Positions 26,651 through 35,370 of a stretch of DNA of 64,000 nt are shown here, piece by piece. Source of the stretch: Microbacteriaceae bacterium. GTDB lineage: Bacteria > Actinomycetota > Actinomycetes > Actinomycetales > Microbacteriaceae. The notes below the pieces were generated by a model that did not search any database, was not told the origin of the DNA, and saw nothing but the letters and a program-made list of their open reading frames with translations. The stretch spans positions 62,001 through 126,000 of the forward strand of contig JAPSJW010000004.1 in assembly GCA_031177985.1 (NCBI GenBank). The letters run 5' to 3'. Each line of letters begins with the position of its first letter. The stretch's first letter is position 1. Both the position numbers and the translations under genes were made by a program.

Positions 26651-27211
26651 TCAGCCCTTCTTGCCGCGGAACACCCGGTACACGACGTAGCCCGCCAGCA
26701 CCCAGGGCCCGGCGACGAGGATCGGGTCGAGCCACATGTGCTTCACGTCGGCACGCTTGGAGCCGAACCGCGACTTGATCGGGTGGCGGCGGAACTCGCT
26801 CAGCACGCCTGTCTGGGTAATGGGGTTGTCGGGGCGCAAGGTCGCGAAGGAACGCAGGTGCTCCTCGATCGCATCCACCCGGTCGCCGAGGATCAGCAGC
26901 AGCCAGTGCGCCGCACGGGCCTCGCTGAACCGCTCGTAGGCGAAGCGGCGGATAGCGCCGGAGAAGCCCTTGAGCGGCTGCGCCGTGCCGTACACGGGCG
27001 TCAGCTGCAGGTGTTCGATCGACTTCTCGCGACTCGGGTCGCGCGGCTGCTCCTCGGGGTAGTCCCAGTGCGCGCCGGAGTCCAGGTCGCGGCGCTCGCG
27101 CGGGAACGACGGGCGGTTCACGGGGTCGAGATCGGCGCCCCAGCCTGGGATGCGGGCGCGGAGCTCGGCCGCGGACGGGTTCGGGTGGGTCTTCTCCGAG
27201 ATGTACGCCAT
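26651..27211 (-). CDS. Conserved hypothetical protein with C-terminal membrane segment
   Basis: A 186-residue protein. Residues 1-75 are polar and Pro-rich (RDLDSGAHWDYPEEQPRD), residues 75-150 look helical (FERFSEARAAHWLLLILGDRVD-like region), and the C-terminus has a hydrophobic span near LVAGPWVLAGYVVYRV. It follows the alcohol dehydrogenase gene by 16 nt on the same strand and is probably its operon partner. I do not recognise a family. Confidence 0.75.
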   Translation of the reverse strand: MAYISEKTHPNPSAAELRARIPGWGADLDPVNRPSFPRERRDLDSGAHWDYPEEQPRDPSREKSIEHLQLTPVYGTAQPLKGFSGAIRRFAYERFSEARAAHWLLLILGDRVDAIEEHLRSFATLRPDNPITQTGVLSEFRRHPIKSRFGSKRADVKHMWLDPILVAGPWVLAGYVVYRVFRGKKG

Positions 27212-27227
27212 GGTGGGTCGCCCTTCG

Positions 27228-28376
27228 TCAGGCCGCGCTCGGCAGCACGATGGTCTTGATGCAGCCGTCGAGCTTCGACGAGAACATGTGGTAGCCCTCG
27301 GCGATGTGCTCCAGCGGGATGCGGTGGGTCACGATGTCGCTCGGCTTCAGGTAGCCGGCCTTGATGTGCTCGAGCAGCCGCGGCCACTGCCGCTTGACGG
27401 GGGCCTGGTTCATCCGGAGGGTGAGCCCCTTGTTGACCGCGTCGCCGAACTTGATGGCGCTGAAGATCGGTCCGTAGGCGCCGAGGATCGACACAGTGCC
27501 GCCCTTGCGCACCCCGTCGATGGCCCAGTTGAGCGCGATCGGCGAGCCGCCCTGGAGCTTGAGCTTCGAGCCGGTGATGTGCTGCAGCAGGTTGCCGTCG
27601 GCCTCTGCGCCGACCGCTTCGATGACGACGTCGGCGCCGAGGCCGTCGGTCTCCTTCTTGAGCAGCACGATGAGGTCGTCGACCTCGGCGAAGTTGATCG
27701 TCTCGGCGTGCGCGAAGGTCGCCGCCTTCTCGAGCCGGTAGTCGAGGTGGTCGACGACGATGACCCGCCCGGCGCCCATCAGCCAGGCGGACTTCGCGGC
27801 GTAGAGCCCCACCGGTCCCGCCCCGAGCACCACGACGGTGTCGCCCTCGACGATGTCGCCGAGCTGAGCGCCGAAGTAGCCGGTGCTCAGCGCATCCGTC
27901 ATCAGCAGCGCGTCCTCCTCGTCGAGCCAGTCCGGGATGATCGCCGGACCCACATCGGCGAACGGCACCCGCACGTAGTCCGCCTGGCCGCCGTCGAAGC
28001 CGCCCGTCGTGTGCGAGTAGCCGTAGATGCCGCCGACCGCCGTCGCATTCGCGTTGACGTTGTGGCAGTTCGACCAGAGACCTCGCGCGCAGAAGAAGCA
28101 CGATCCGCAGTAGATGTTGAACGGCACCATCACTCGGTCGCCGACCTTCAGGTTCTGCACGCTCGACCCGACCTCGTGCACGATGCCGATGAACTCGTGG
28201 CCGAAGGTGTGACCGATGCGGAGGTCGGTCATCAGCCCGTGGTACAGGTGCAGGTCCGAGCCGCAGATGGCGGCCTTCGTGACGCGCACGATCGCATCGT
28301 TCGGATGCTCGATCCGCGGGATGTCCTTCTCTTCGACGCGCACCTTGTACGGGCCCCGGTAGACCATCGCTCTCAT
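27228..28376 (-). CDS. Zinc-dependent alcohol dehydrogenase (MDR superfamily)
   Basis: A 382-residue medium-chain dehydrogenase. The catalytic zinc ligand C38 is in AAICGSDLHLYHG with H in GHEFIG. A structural zinc loop rich in cysteine follows (IYCGSCFFCARGLWSNC), and the cofactor motif is VVVLGAGPVGLYAAK. The sequence resembles the glutathione-independent formaldehyde dehydrogenase branch, so formaldehyde or short alcohols are plausible substrates. The ATG lies 6 nt after TAGCGT on the minus strand, a leaderless arrangement. Confidence 0.93.
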   Translation of the reverse strand: MRAMVYRGPYKVRVEEKDIPRIEHPNDAIVRVTKAAICGSDLHLYHGLMTDLRIGHTFGHEFIGIVHEVGSSVQNLKVGDRVMVPFNIYCGSCFFCARGLWSNCHNVNANATAVGGIYGYSHTTGGFDGGQADYVRVPFADVGPAIIPDWLDEEDALLMTDALSTGYFGAQLGDIVEGDTVVVLGAGPVGLYAAKSAWLMGAGRVIVVDHLDYRLEKAATFAHAETINFAEVDDLIVLLKKETDGLGADVVIEAVGAEADGNLLQHITGSKLKLQGGSPIALNWAIDGVRKGGTVSILGAYGPIFSAIKFGDAVNKGLTLRMNQAPVKRQWPRLLEHIKAGYLKPSDIVTHRIPLEHIAEGYHMFSSKLDGCIKTIVLPSAA

Positions 28377-28511
28377 ACCGCCACGCTACGGAGCCGGGTG
28401 GATGATCCGTCAGGGGTTGCGGGGGGCGAGCCGCCGACCTACCGTTCGGCACGGCCGGCGCGCGGCGGCGGGTAGGCTGTCCCGGTCCGTGCCGCGCCCG
28501 AGGAGATCACC

Positions 28512-29189
28512 CTGAGAGTCGTCAGCTACAACCTGCGCAAGCACGCCGCTGCGGGGGAGCTCACGCAGCTCGCGATCGATCACGGGATCGATGTGCTGTG
28601 CCTGCAGGAGGCCACGACCGCCGATTTGCCGGTCGAGCTCGCGCATCTGCGGCTCGCGGGAGTGACCGAGAACAACCGGCTGGGCCTCGCCATCTACCTG
28701 CGTGAGGACCGCTTCACGCTGCACACGACCAGGGTCTTCGCCCTGCACAAGTCGCTGCATGACCGTGTGCTCGCACCCGCGCACGAGCGCGTGCTCGCCG
28801 CGCACGTCACCGATCGGCTGCGGAATGCGGATCTGCTCATCGCCTCGTTCCACGCCGCGCCGCTCACCGCATCCAATCGGCTGCGACGCAAGCAGATCTC
28901 GGCGGCGCACGACGGGATGCGGTCGCTCGCGCCGGCCCTGCCGGCGCTCATGGTGGGCGACTTCAACTACCCCTGGTTCATCAGGGGGCTCGAGCGGCGG
29001 CTGGAGGGCTCGGGCTACGAGCTGACGCGCAGCACGCAGCCCACCTATGCGCGGTACAAGTTCTTCCGCGGGTACTTCGACTTCGTCACCTCGACCGGCT
29101 TCGTGATCGACCGGGTTGATGTGCTGCCGGGCGGGGCGTCGGACCATCACCCGATCGCCCTCGACGCCCACCTGCCGGAGGATCAGTAG
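28512..29189 (+). CDS. Endonuclease/exonuclease/phosphatase family protein with apparent CTG start
   Basis: A 225-residue EEP-fold protein. The first strand RVVSYNLRKH, the LCLQEATT metal-binding Glu, HAAPLTA, VGDFNYPW and the final SDHHPIAL motif are all present, so the metal-dependent phosphoesterase site is intact. The substrate is unknown. In the coding frame a stop occurs at 28473, and no ATG, GTG or TTG occurs before the essential first strand. The only start that keeps the fold is CTG at 28512, which has AGGAG at 28501-28505 six nt upstream. A GTG at 28593 would delete the first strand and the asparagine. Confidence 0.85.
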   Translation: MRVVSYNLRKHAAAGELTQLAIDHGIDVLCLQEATTADLPVELAHLRLAGVTENNRLGLAIYLREDRFTLHTTRVFALHKSLHDRVLAPAHERVLAAHVTDRLRNADLLIASFHAAPLTASNRLRRKQISAAHDGMRSLAPALPALMVGDFNYPWFIRGLERRLEGSGYELTRSTQPTYARYKFFRGYFDFVTSTGFVIDRVDVLPGGASDHHPIALDAHLPEDQ

Positions 29190-29422
29190 GCCCGGTCGGG
29201 ACGCGCTCGGATGCCCCAGCCGAACCAGAGCACGCTGCCGAGCACGGGGAGTAGCGCGATCACGAGGATCCAGAGCAGCTTCGTCGGCACGGTGCAGCGC
29301 TTGGACAGGACGACGGAGACGATCGCCGCGAGGGCGAGCAGCACGACGAGCGCGGCGATGAGGTTCCAGGACCAGAGGTAGCCCGGCGGCAGCAGCGGGT
29401 TGGCCGGTTCGACCTCGAGCAT
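29183..29422 (-). CDS. Small PLDc_N-domain membrane protein
   Basis: A 79-residue protein with two membrane segments separated by KRCTVPTKLLW and ending in GIRARPDRAY, the pattern of the phospholipase-D N-terminal (PLDc_N) domain. It has no catalytic part. The ATG at 29422 lies 6 nt after TACGGT on the minus strand. It overlaps the EEP gene by 7 nt tail to tail. Confidence 0.8.
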   Translation of the reverse strand: MLEVEPANPLLPPGYLWSWNLIAALVVLLALAAIVSVVLSKRCTVPTKLLWILVIALLPVLGSVLWFGWGIRARPDRAY

Positions 29423-29468
29423 TCCTTCACCGTAGCGTTCGTCGGCGGTGCGCGGAACGATGGTCGGC

Positions 29469-30578
29469 ATGAGCATCGTCCCTTTTCCGATCCGCGTGCC
29501 GGAAGCCGAGCTCACGGAGCTGCGGGAGCGGATCGCGCGCACTCGCTGGCCCGAATCAGCCACGGAGCCGGGGTGGACGCAGGGTGTGCCGGTCGAGTGG
29601 CTCCAGCGGGTCGCCCGGCACTGGAGCGAGCGGTACGACTGGCGACGCATCGAGCAGCGCATCAACTCGGCGGGCAGCTTTCGCGCAGAGGTCGACGGGC
29701 TCGGCATCCACGTGCTGCATCTCGTGCCTGAGAGTCCCCATCCGCTGCCGATCGTGCTGACCCACGGCTGGCCGGGCGGCGTGATCGAGTACCTGCCGGT
29801 CGCGGAGCGCCTCCGCGACGACGGATTCGAGGTCGTGCTCCCGTCGCTGCCCGGCTACGGCTTCTCGGACAAGCCGTCCGAGCAGGGGTGGGGAGTCGAC
29901 CGAGTGGCGGGCGCCTGGGTGACGCTGCTGGGCGACCTCGGCCACGACCGGTTCGTCGCCGCGGGCAGCGACTGGGGCACGAGCGTGAGCACGCGGATCG
30001 GGCAGCTGTTCCCTGGCCCGGTCGCGGGCATCCATCTCGTGCCGCCACTGGCGCCCGTCGATCCAGGCGAGCACCCGACGGATGCCGAGCGCGCTGCCGC
30101 GCGGGATCTCGCGGAACGCGCCCGATCGGGGGACGGCTACACCGGCGTGCATGCGACCAAGCCGCAGACGCTCGGCTACGCCCTGACCGACTCGCCGACG
30201 GGCCTCGCGGCGTGGATTCTCGAGAAGCTGGTCGAGTGGAGCGACGGGGACCCCGAGGAGACGATCGGGCTCGACGCCATGCTCGACCTCGTCACGCTGT
30301 ACTGGCTCACGGCCTCGGCGGCGTCGTCGGCCCGGCTGTACCGGGAGAGCATCGCCGAGGTGCAAGCGGTGTTCCGTGGCGATGCCGCCCAGGTCGACGT
30401 GCCGACCGCGGCGACCGTGTTCCCGACGGAGGTGCCGCGTCCCTCGCGCCGACAGGTCGAGCGGCGCTTCCGCGATCTGCGGTTCTGGTCGGAGCCCGAG
30501 CGCGGCGGCCACTTCGGTGCGCTGGAGCAGCCGGACCGCCTCGCGGCGGACATCGCGGCGTTCGCCCGGATGCTCTGA
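29469..30578 (+). CDS. Epoxide hydrolase, EHN family
   Basis: A 369-residue alpha/beta hydrolase with the N-terminal EHN lid domain (VPEAELTELRERIARTRWP). It has the HGWPGG oxyanion segment, the nucleophile in AAGSDWGTSVS and the catalytic His in ERGGHFGALEQP. It would open epoxides to diols. ATG 29469 is preferred by family alignment; ATG 29460 and GTG 29448 are alternatives. It is followed after about 80 nt by a flavin-dependent oxidoreductase gene. Confidence 0.9.
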   Translation: MSIVPFPIRVPEAELTELRERIARTRWPESATEPGWTQGVPVEWLQRVARHWSERYDWRRIEQRINSAGSFRAEVDGLGIHVLHLVPESPHPLPIVLTHGWPGGVIEYLPVAERLRDDGFEVVLPSLPGYGFSDKPSEQGWGVDRVAGAWVTLLGDLGHDRFVAAGSDWGTSVSTRIGQLFPGPVAGIHLVPPLAPVDPGEHPTDAERAAARDLAERARSGDGYTGVHATKPQTLGYALTDSPTGLAAWILEKLVEWSDGDPEETIGLDAMLDLVTLYWLTASAASSARLYRESIAEVQAVFRGDAAQVDVPTAATVFPTEVPRPSRRQVERRFRDLRFWSEPERGGHFGALEQPDRLAADIAAFARML

Positions 30579-30600
30579 GCGAGTCGCGGGAATCGTCGGC

Positions 30601-30630
30601 TTGCGTCGATGGTTGATGTGTCAATAGGTT
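30601..30630 (+). promoter_or_regulatory. Candidate promoter of the LLM oxidoreductase gene
   Basis: TTGCGT (30601-30606) and TAGGTT (30625-30630) are spaced by 18 nt, giving a leader of about 25 nt that includes an AAGGAG ribosome site. Confidence 0.5.
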
Positions 30631-30659
30631 CGCAGACAACTGAACAAGGAGAACGATCG

Positions 30660-31691
30660 ATGGACGTGCAACTCGGGCTGGACACCTTCGGCGATGTGAC
30701 CGCGGGAGCCGATGGGAACCGTCTTCCCTACGACCAGGTGCTGCGCAACGTCGTCGAGGAGGGCGTGCTCGCCGACCGGGTCGGCGTCGACTTCTTTGGG
30801 GTGGGGGAGCACCACAGGGACGACTTCGCCGTCTCGAGCCCCGAGGTGGTGCTTGCGGCGATTGCGGCGCGCACCGAACGGATCCGTCTCGGTTCCGCGG
30901 TCACGGTGCTCAGCAGCGACGACCCCGTGCGGGTCTACGAGCGCTTCGCGACCCTCGACGGCATCAGCAACGGACGCGCCGAGGTGATCGTCGGGCGCGG
31001 GTCGTTCACGGAGTCCTTTCCACTGTTCGGCTTCGACCTGAGCCAGTACGAGGTGTTGTTCGAGGAGAAGCTGAACCTGTTCGCGGCGCTGCTCGACGAG
31101 CAGCCGGTGACGTGGCAGGGCGAGACGAGGCCCGCGCTGATCGAGCAGGACGTCTTCCCGAAGACCGCCTCGGGCCGCATCCGCACCTGGGTCGGCGTGG
31201 GCGGCAGCCCCGAGTCGGTCGTGCGCGCGGCCAGGTACGGCCTGCCCCTCACCCTCGCGATCATCGGCGGAGCGCCCGCGCGGTTCGCGCCGTACGCCGA
31301 CCTGTACCGCCGTGCCCTCGCCCAGTTCGGCGAGGAGACGCAGCCGATCGGCGTGCATTCGCCAGGGCACCTCGCGGACACCGACGAGCAGGCGATCGAG
31401 GAGTTCTGGCCGCACTACAAGGTGATGGTCGACCGGATCGGGCGCGAGCGGGGCTGGGCGCCGATGGGCCGGGACCACTACGACGAGGAGGTGCGCTCCG
31501 GCTCGCTCTACGTCGGCAGCCCCGAGACGGTCGCGGAGCGGATCGCCGAGACGGTCCAGACCCTGGGAGCCGAGCGATTCGACCTCAAGTACTCCGCGGG
31601 CACCCTGCCGCACGAGGTGATGATGCGCTCCATCGAGCTCTACGGCACGCGGGTCATGCCTCTGGTGCGGGAGCGGGTCGCCGGTTCCTGA
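30660..31691 (+). CDS. LLM class flavin-dependent oxidoreductase
   Basis: A 343-residue bacterial-luciferase-like flavoprotein using FMN or F420. The TIM-barrel features GLDTFGD, FFGVGEHH and VGRGSFTESFPLFG match the group I luciferase-like monooxygenases. It starts at ATG 30660, preceded by AAGGAG. Its 3' end overlaps the convergent antiporter gene by 38 nt. The substrate is unknown; with the epoxide hydrolase upstream it could belong to one oxidation route. Confidence 0.9.
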   Translation: MDVQLGLDTFGDVTAGADGNRLPYDQVLRNVVEEGVLADRVGVDFFGVGEHHRDDFAVSSPEVVLAAIAARTERIRLGSAVTVLSSDDPVRVYERFATLDGISNGRAEVIVGRGSFTESFPLFGFDLSQYEVLFEEKLNLFAALLDEQPVTWQGETRPALIEQDVFPKTASGRIRTWVGVGGSPESVVRAARYGLPLTLAIIGGAPARFAPYADLYRRALAQFGEETQPIGVHSPGHLADTDEQAIEEFWPHYKVMVDRIGRERGWAPMGRDHYDEEVRSGSLYVGSPETVAERIAETVQTLGAERFDLKYSAGTLPHEVMMRSIELYGTRVMPLVRERVAGS

Positions 31692-32841
31692 CCAGGTTGC
31701 GGAACCACCGCGCGTCGGGGACGCGGGCGAGCAGGGGCCCCGCGATCACCGTGAGCAGCACGTACGCGGTCGCGAGCGGGGCGAGGGCGGGTTCGACCCC
31801 CGCTCCGACCGCGATCCCGGCGATCACGATCGAGAACTCACCGCGAGGGGTCAGGGTGAAGCCTGCACGCCACCTGCCGGGGACGCCGATGCCGACCGAC
31901 CTGGCGGCGCGATAGCCCGTGAACACCTTGGTGGCGATGGTGATGACGGCGAGAGCGGCCGCCGGGAGCAGCACGGGGACGAGGTCGGACGGGTTCGTCG
32001 AGAACCCGAAGAACACGAAGAAGACGGCGGCGAACAGGTCGCGCAGCGGCGACAGCACGTCGTGCGCCGTCTTGGCCACCTGGCCCGAGAGGGCGATGCC
32101 CACGAGGAAGGCGCCCACCGCCGCCGAGACGTTCACCTGCTGAGCGAGGCCGGCGACCAGCATCGTGAGCCCGAGCACGCCGAGCAGCAGCGACTCGTTG
32201 TGGTGCGGGGCGAAGAGCGCCGAGATGATCCGGCCGTGGCGCAACGCGATGTAGAGGATGAGCAGCACGACCAGCACCGCGATCACGAGCGTGATCGCGC
32301 CCTCCAGCAGCGCTGCCCCGATCACGAGCGCGGAGAGCACCGGCAGGTAGAACGCCATCGCCAGATCCTCCGCGACGAGGAGCGACAGGATGACTGGGGT
32401 CTCGCGGTTGCTCAGGCGCCGCAGGTCGCGCAGCACCTTCGCGATCACGCCGGACGACGACACCCAGGTCACGCCCGCCAGCGCGACGGCCGCGACCGGT
32501 CCCCAACCGAGCAGCAGCGCGAAGGCGGCGCCGGGGAGGGCATTCAGCAGCGCGTCGAGCACGGCCGAGACCCTGGACTGCCGAAGGCTCGCCATCAGCT
32601 CGGGGGCCGAGTACTCGAGGCCGAGCATCGCGAGCAGCAGGATCACGCCGATCTCGCTGCCCACCTGGAAGAACTCCGCGCTCGCCGACAGCGGGAGCGC
32701 CCCGCCTTCGCCGAACGCGAGGCCCGCGAGCAGGTAGAGCGGGATGGGGGAGACGCCGAACCGGTCGGCGAGTCGGGAGAGAAGACCGAGACCGAGCAGC
32801 AGTGCTCCGACCTCGATCAGGAGCAGCGTGGTCTCGTGCAC
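31654..32841 (-). CDS. CPA2-type K+(cation)/H+ antiporter, membrane subunit
   Basis: A 395-residue protein with about 12 membrane segments and the monovalent cation:proton antiporter-2 signature, including LLVAEDLAMAFYLP and an FFVFFGFSTNPSDL segment. It lacks the cytoplasmic RCK domains of KefB/KefC. Instead the regulatory domain is coded by the preceding gene 2 nt upstream. This two-subunit form resembles KhtTU/AmhTM potassium exporters of Bacillus. Confidence 0.9.
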   Translation of the reverse strand: MHETTLLLIEVGALLLGLGLLSRLADRFGVSPIPLYLLAGLAFGEGGALPLSASAEFFQVGSEIGVILLLAMLGLEYSAPELMASLRQSRVSAVLDALLNALPGAAFALLLGWGPVAAVALAGVTWVSSSGVIAKVLRDLRRLSNRETPVILSLLVAEDLAMAFYLPVLSALVIGAALLEGAITLVIAVLVVLLILYIALRHGRIISALFAPHHNESLLLGVLGLTMLVAGLAQQVNVSAAVGAFLVGIALSGQVAKTAHDVLSPLRDLFAAVFFVFFGFSTNPSDLVPVLLPAAALAVITIATKVFTGYRAARSVGIGVPGRWRAGFTLTPRGEFSIVIAGIAVGAGVEPALAPLATAYVLLTVIAGPLLARVPDARWFRNLVRNRRPAPAPEA

Positions 32842-32843
32842 CC

Positions 32844-33332
32844 TCAGCCGTCCGAGAGCAGGCGGGAGAGTGCGTCCAGACCGTGACGCGTGCCCACGGC
32901 GACGAACGTGTCGCCGGCGTGGATCGGGGTGTCGGGCGTCGGCGAGGGGATGACCTCGCTGCCGCGCACGATCGCGACGATGGAGGTGCTCGTGCGGGTG
33001 CGGGCCTTCGTGTCGCCCAGCACTCCGCCTGCGTACGGCGAGGTGGCGAGCAGCACGACCTGCTCGGTGAACAGGCCGGCGACCTGGTCGCGGATGCCCG
33101 CGAGCTGCCCGAGCATGAGCGAGGCTCCGAGGATGTCGGCGAGCGCGTCCGCTTCGTCGTCGGTGAGGTCCACCGCGTCGACGGCGGCGTCGGGGTCGTC
33201 CTCGTCGAAGATCGCCAGCTGGCGCTCGCCGTTGCGGTGCGACACCACGCCGATCCGGCGCCCACGGTCCGTCACGAGGTCGTGACGGGTGCCGATGCCG
33301 GGGAGGTCGATCTTCTCGATGCGGACGGCCAT
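32844..33332 (-). CDS. TrkA-C domain regulatory subunit of the antiporter
   Basis: A 162-residue soluble protein. Residues 80-160 form an RCK-C/TrkA-C domain (VRGSEVIPSPTPDTPIHAGDTFVAVG), and the N-terminal part (LPGIGTRHDLVTDRGRRIGVV) matches the KhtT N-terminal domain. In Bacillus KhtT gates the antiporter and its RCK-C domain binds c-di-AMP; the same is inferred here. The ATG lies 6 nt after TAGGCT on the minus strand, so this is a leaderless first gene of the pair. Confidence 0.88.
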   Translation of the reverse strand: MAVRIEKIDLPGIGTRHDLVTDRGRRIGVVSHRNGERQLAIFDEDDPDAAVDAVDLTDDEADALADILGASLMLGQLAGIRDQVAGLFTEQVVLLATSPYAGGVLGDTKARTRTSTSIVAIVRGSEVIPSPTPDTPIHAGDTFVAVGTRHGLDALSRLLSDG

Positions 33333-33385
33333 GCCCTCAGCCTAGTCAGCGGGTCTCACGCCGCCCCGGCGGATAGCGTGGCGGT

Positions 33386-33817
33386 GTGCCGTTCTACGAC
33401 GACGAGGGCCGACCGCTCGAGCGCATCGAGCTCAGCCAGCGTCCCGCCGACTCCCGCTTCTTCCAGCTCGTGCGGGGCGTCCGCTATCGCGAGCCCGGCA
33501 CCGGGCTCGAGTGGGTGGCCCCCGCTCACGACGTCGCCGCTCCGGCGCTCCCGGGCAATCGCACCGACCTCGCGTCCGTGCCTCCGGTGTTCTGGTCGTT
33601 CCTCGCCTCGTACGGCCGTCAGTCGGCTCCCGCGCTCGTGCACGACGCCGTCGAATCGAGGCTGGCAGGGCTGCCGGCAGGCGAGGCGATCGCGCTGAGG
33701 CGCGCGGCCGATCGGGCCTTCCGGCTGGGGCTGCGCGAGCAGAAGGTGCCGCTGCTGCGGGCCTGGCTGATGTGGGGCGTCGTCTCGGTCGGGCGCTGGT
33801 GGCGGGTGCGGCGCTAG
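33386..33817 (+). CDS. DUF1353 protein
   Basis: A 143-residue protein with the DUF1353 signature RTDLASVPPVFWSF followed by SAPALVHDAVES. The family is found in phages and bacteria and its activity is unknown. The GTG start is 6 nt after TAGCGT with no ribosome site. The next gene begins directly after its stop codon. Confidence 0.8.
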   Translation: MPFYDDEGRPLERIELSQRPADSRFFQLVRGVRYREPGTGLEWVAPAHDVAAPALPGNRTDLASVPPVFWSFLASYGRQSAPALVHDAVESRLAGLPAGEAIALRRAADRAFRLGLREQKVPLLRAWLMWGVVSVGRWWRVRR

Positions 33818-34165
33818 GTGTCGGTGCTGCTCGTCGTCCAGCTGCTGCTCTCCGCCTCCGTCGTCTACGGAGCCGTCGCCCTCGCCGCCACCGGCACGCC
33901 GGCGGCGCTCGTCGGGCTCCTCCCGGTCGCGCTCGCGGTCATTCCGTGGTGGCGCGACGCCGGCCTTGTGGCGTTCGACCTCGCCGCCGTCGTGGTGCTG
34001 CTGCCGCTCGTCGCGGTGCACCTCGTTCCGCTCGGGCTCTTCCGCCTGCTCGAGCTGCTCGTGCGGGAGTTGATCGACCGCCCGTTCCTCGACCGGTCGC
34101 CGGGCCCGGTGCTGAACCCGACGCTCGGACCACCGCCGAGCGGCGCGGCGCCTCCGATCGAGTGA
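33818..34165 (+). CDS. Small membrane protein coupled to DUF1353 gene
   Basis: A 115-residue protein with three to four hydrophobic segments and a Pro-rich C-terminal tail (PVLNPTLGPPPSG). GTG at 33818 abuts the stop of the preceding gene, so it is translated by coupling. I recognise no family. Confidence 0.65.
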   Translation: MSVLLVVQLLLSASVVYGAVALAATGTPAALVGLLPVALAVIPWWRDAGLVAFDLAAVVVLLPLVAVHLVPLGLFRLLELLVRELIDRPFLDRSPGPVLNPTLGPPPSGAAPPIE

Positions 34166-34234
34166 CAGGTCGGAGGACCGCCGGATGAGGACGTCGGGCA
34201 TTCGCTCCTGACGTGAGCACGGTTCTGAAGCACG

Positions 34235-34270
34235 AGCGGGGCGGGCCGGAACGATCCGGCCCGCCCCGCT
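34235..34270. terminator. Perfect 16-bp hairpin between convergent genes
   Basis: The arm at 34235-34250 (AGCGGGGCGGGCCGGA) is exactly complementary to 34255-34270 with an ACGA loop. It lies between the ends of the 34165 (+) and 34286 (-) genes and is likely a bidirectional terminator, although no T-tract follows on either strand. Confidence 0.75.
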
Positions 34271-34285
34271 CAGCGCTGCTCCAGG

Positions 34286-34480
34286 TCAGGGAAGCGGCGC
34301 ACCGCCTTCAGTCGGCCTGTTCTCGGGCAGGCCCTCGAGTGCGGAGTCCTCCACCTGCTCCTCCACGTCGTCCGCGGGGTCGTCGTAGACCTCGGGGATG
34401 CCCGGGTCGGACTGGGCGCCCGTCGGGCCGACATCCGTCTGGTTGTTCGGATCGTCGAACGCCGTCTTGTCGTCGCTCAT
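34286..34480 (-). CDS. Small acidic low-complexity protein
   Basis: A 64-residue protein (MSDDKTAFDDPNNQTDVGPT at the start) rich in Asp, Glu, Pro and Gly with no hydrophobic core, so probably disordered. An AAGGAGG site is well placed before the ATG. It belongs to a set of at least four similar small acidic proteins in this window. Confidence 0.7.
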   Translation of the reverse strand: MSDDKTAFDDPNNQTDVGPTGAQSDPGIPEVYDDPADDVEEQVEDSALEGLPENRPTEGGAPLP

Positions 34481-34628
34481 GTCGTTCCTCCTTCGTACCC
34501 TCCCAGTCCACGGCCGCGGAGGGTGCCGTCGCCAGGGGCTGGCGCGCCGACTAGCGGATGCGCTATCCCGGCGTCCAGCGTCTGCGCGTTCATGGCGGAC
34601 TCACCGGGAGCAGGGGTAGACCAGACTC

Positions 34629-34946
34629 ATGGCCCGTTTCGAGGAGCTCAACAACGACAGCACGCCGACCGTACGCGATGCGGTGAATCGCGACGACGCC
34701 GGATACGAGGACGACGGGCAGCGCCCGAGCGGTCCGGGGGATCAGGTCGATCCGATCCAGGTCGGCTCGCAAGATGCCGCCTCTGAGGACGACCGCATCC
34801 GTGGTGTGCTCGACATGGTGCGCGGCGACCTGCAGCTGGACAACACGAGCGACGTGCGCCGCTCGATCGAGGAGCTGCTGACGCAGAACGGCATCGCGAC
34901 CTCGCCCGAGCTGCTCGACCGCCTCGAGCGCGAGGTGCGCTCCTAA
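34629..34946 (+). CDS. Hypothetical acidic protein with C-terminal helical segment
   Basis: A 105-residue protein. The first 55 residues are acidic and disordered; the rest (DDRIRGVLDMVRGDLQL, DVRRSIEELLTQNG) looks helical. The ATG at 34629 lies 6 nt after TAGACC, a leaderless arrangement. It is divergent from the small acidic protein gene at 34286-34480. The function is unknown. Confidence 0.7.
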   Translation: MARFEELNNDSTPTVRDAVNRDDAGYEDDGQRPSGPGDQVDPIQVGSQDAASEDDRIRGVLDMVRGDLQLDNTSDVRRSIEELLTQNGIATSPELLDRLEREVRS

Positions 34947-34952
34947 GCCGGA

Positions 34953-35288
34953 TCAGCCGGCGATCGTGGCAGCCCAGGTGAGGTAGAGGCCGGGCACGAG
35001 GGTGACCGCCGCGATGATCAGCGTGGCGATCGCGAGTCCGCGCGGTCGGCGTCTCAGCGCGACGATCGCCACGATGACCGCCGCGATGGCCAGCGGGATC
35101 GCGATGAAAGCGGAGATCACCGGCAGGATCAGCGGAGCCCACGCGAGAGTGACGTCGCCCTGACCCGCCACAGACGCGGCGAGCGCGAGGCCGACGACGA
35201 ACGAGAGCACCACGAGTCCGAACGCCGACAGGATGAGCACGAGCGACACGATGCCGAGGCGCGAGCGGGCGGGAGGGGAGTCGATCAC
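34953..35288 (-). CDS. Small membrane protein (DUF4190-like)
   Basis: A 111-residue protein with three membrane segments. Order and spacing (SLVLILSAFGLVVLS, LPVISAFIAIPLAIAAVIV, IATLIIAAVTLVPGLYL) resemble DUF4190-type proteins. GTG at 35288 follows TATCCT by 6 nt on the minus strand. Confidence 0.7.
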   Translation of the reverse strand: MIDSPPARSRLGIVSLVLILSAFGLVVLSFVVGLALAASVAGQGDVTLAWAPLILPVISAFIAIPLAIAAVIVAIVALRRRPRGLAIATLIIAAVTLVPGLYLTWAATIAG

Positions 35289-35370
35289 GCCCCGAGGATA
35301 GCGCCGTCGGAAACGCGGGACATCCCGCCGCGTGTCGTCCCGATCGCCGTCCTTCTGCGAGCATGCCGGG

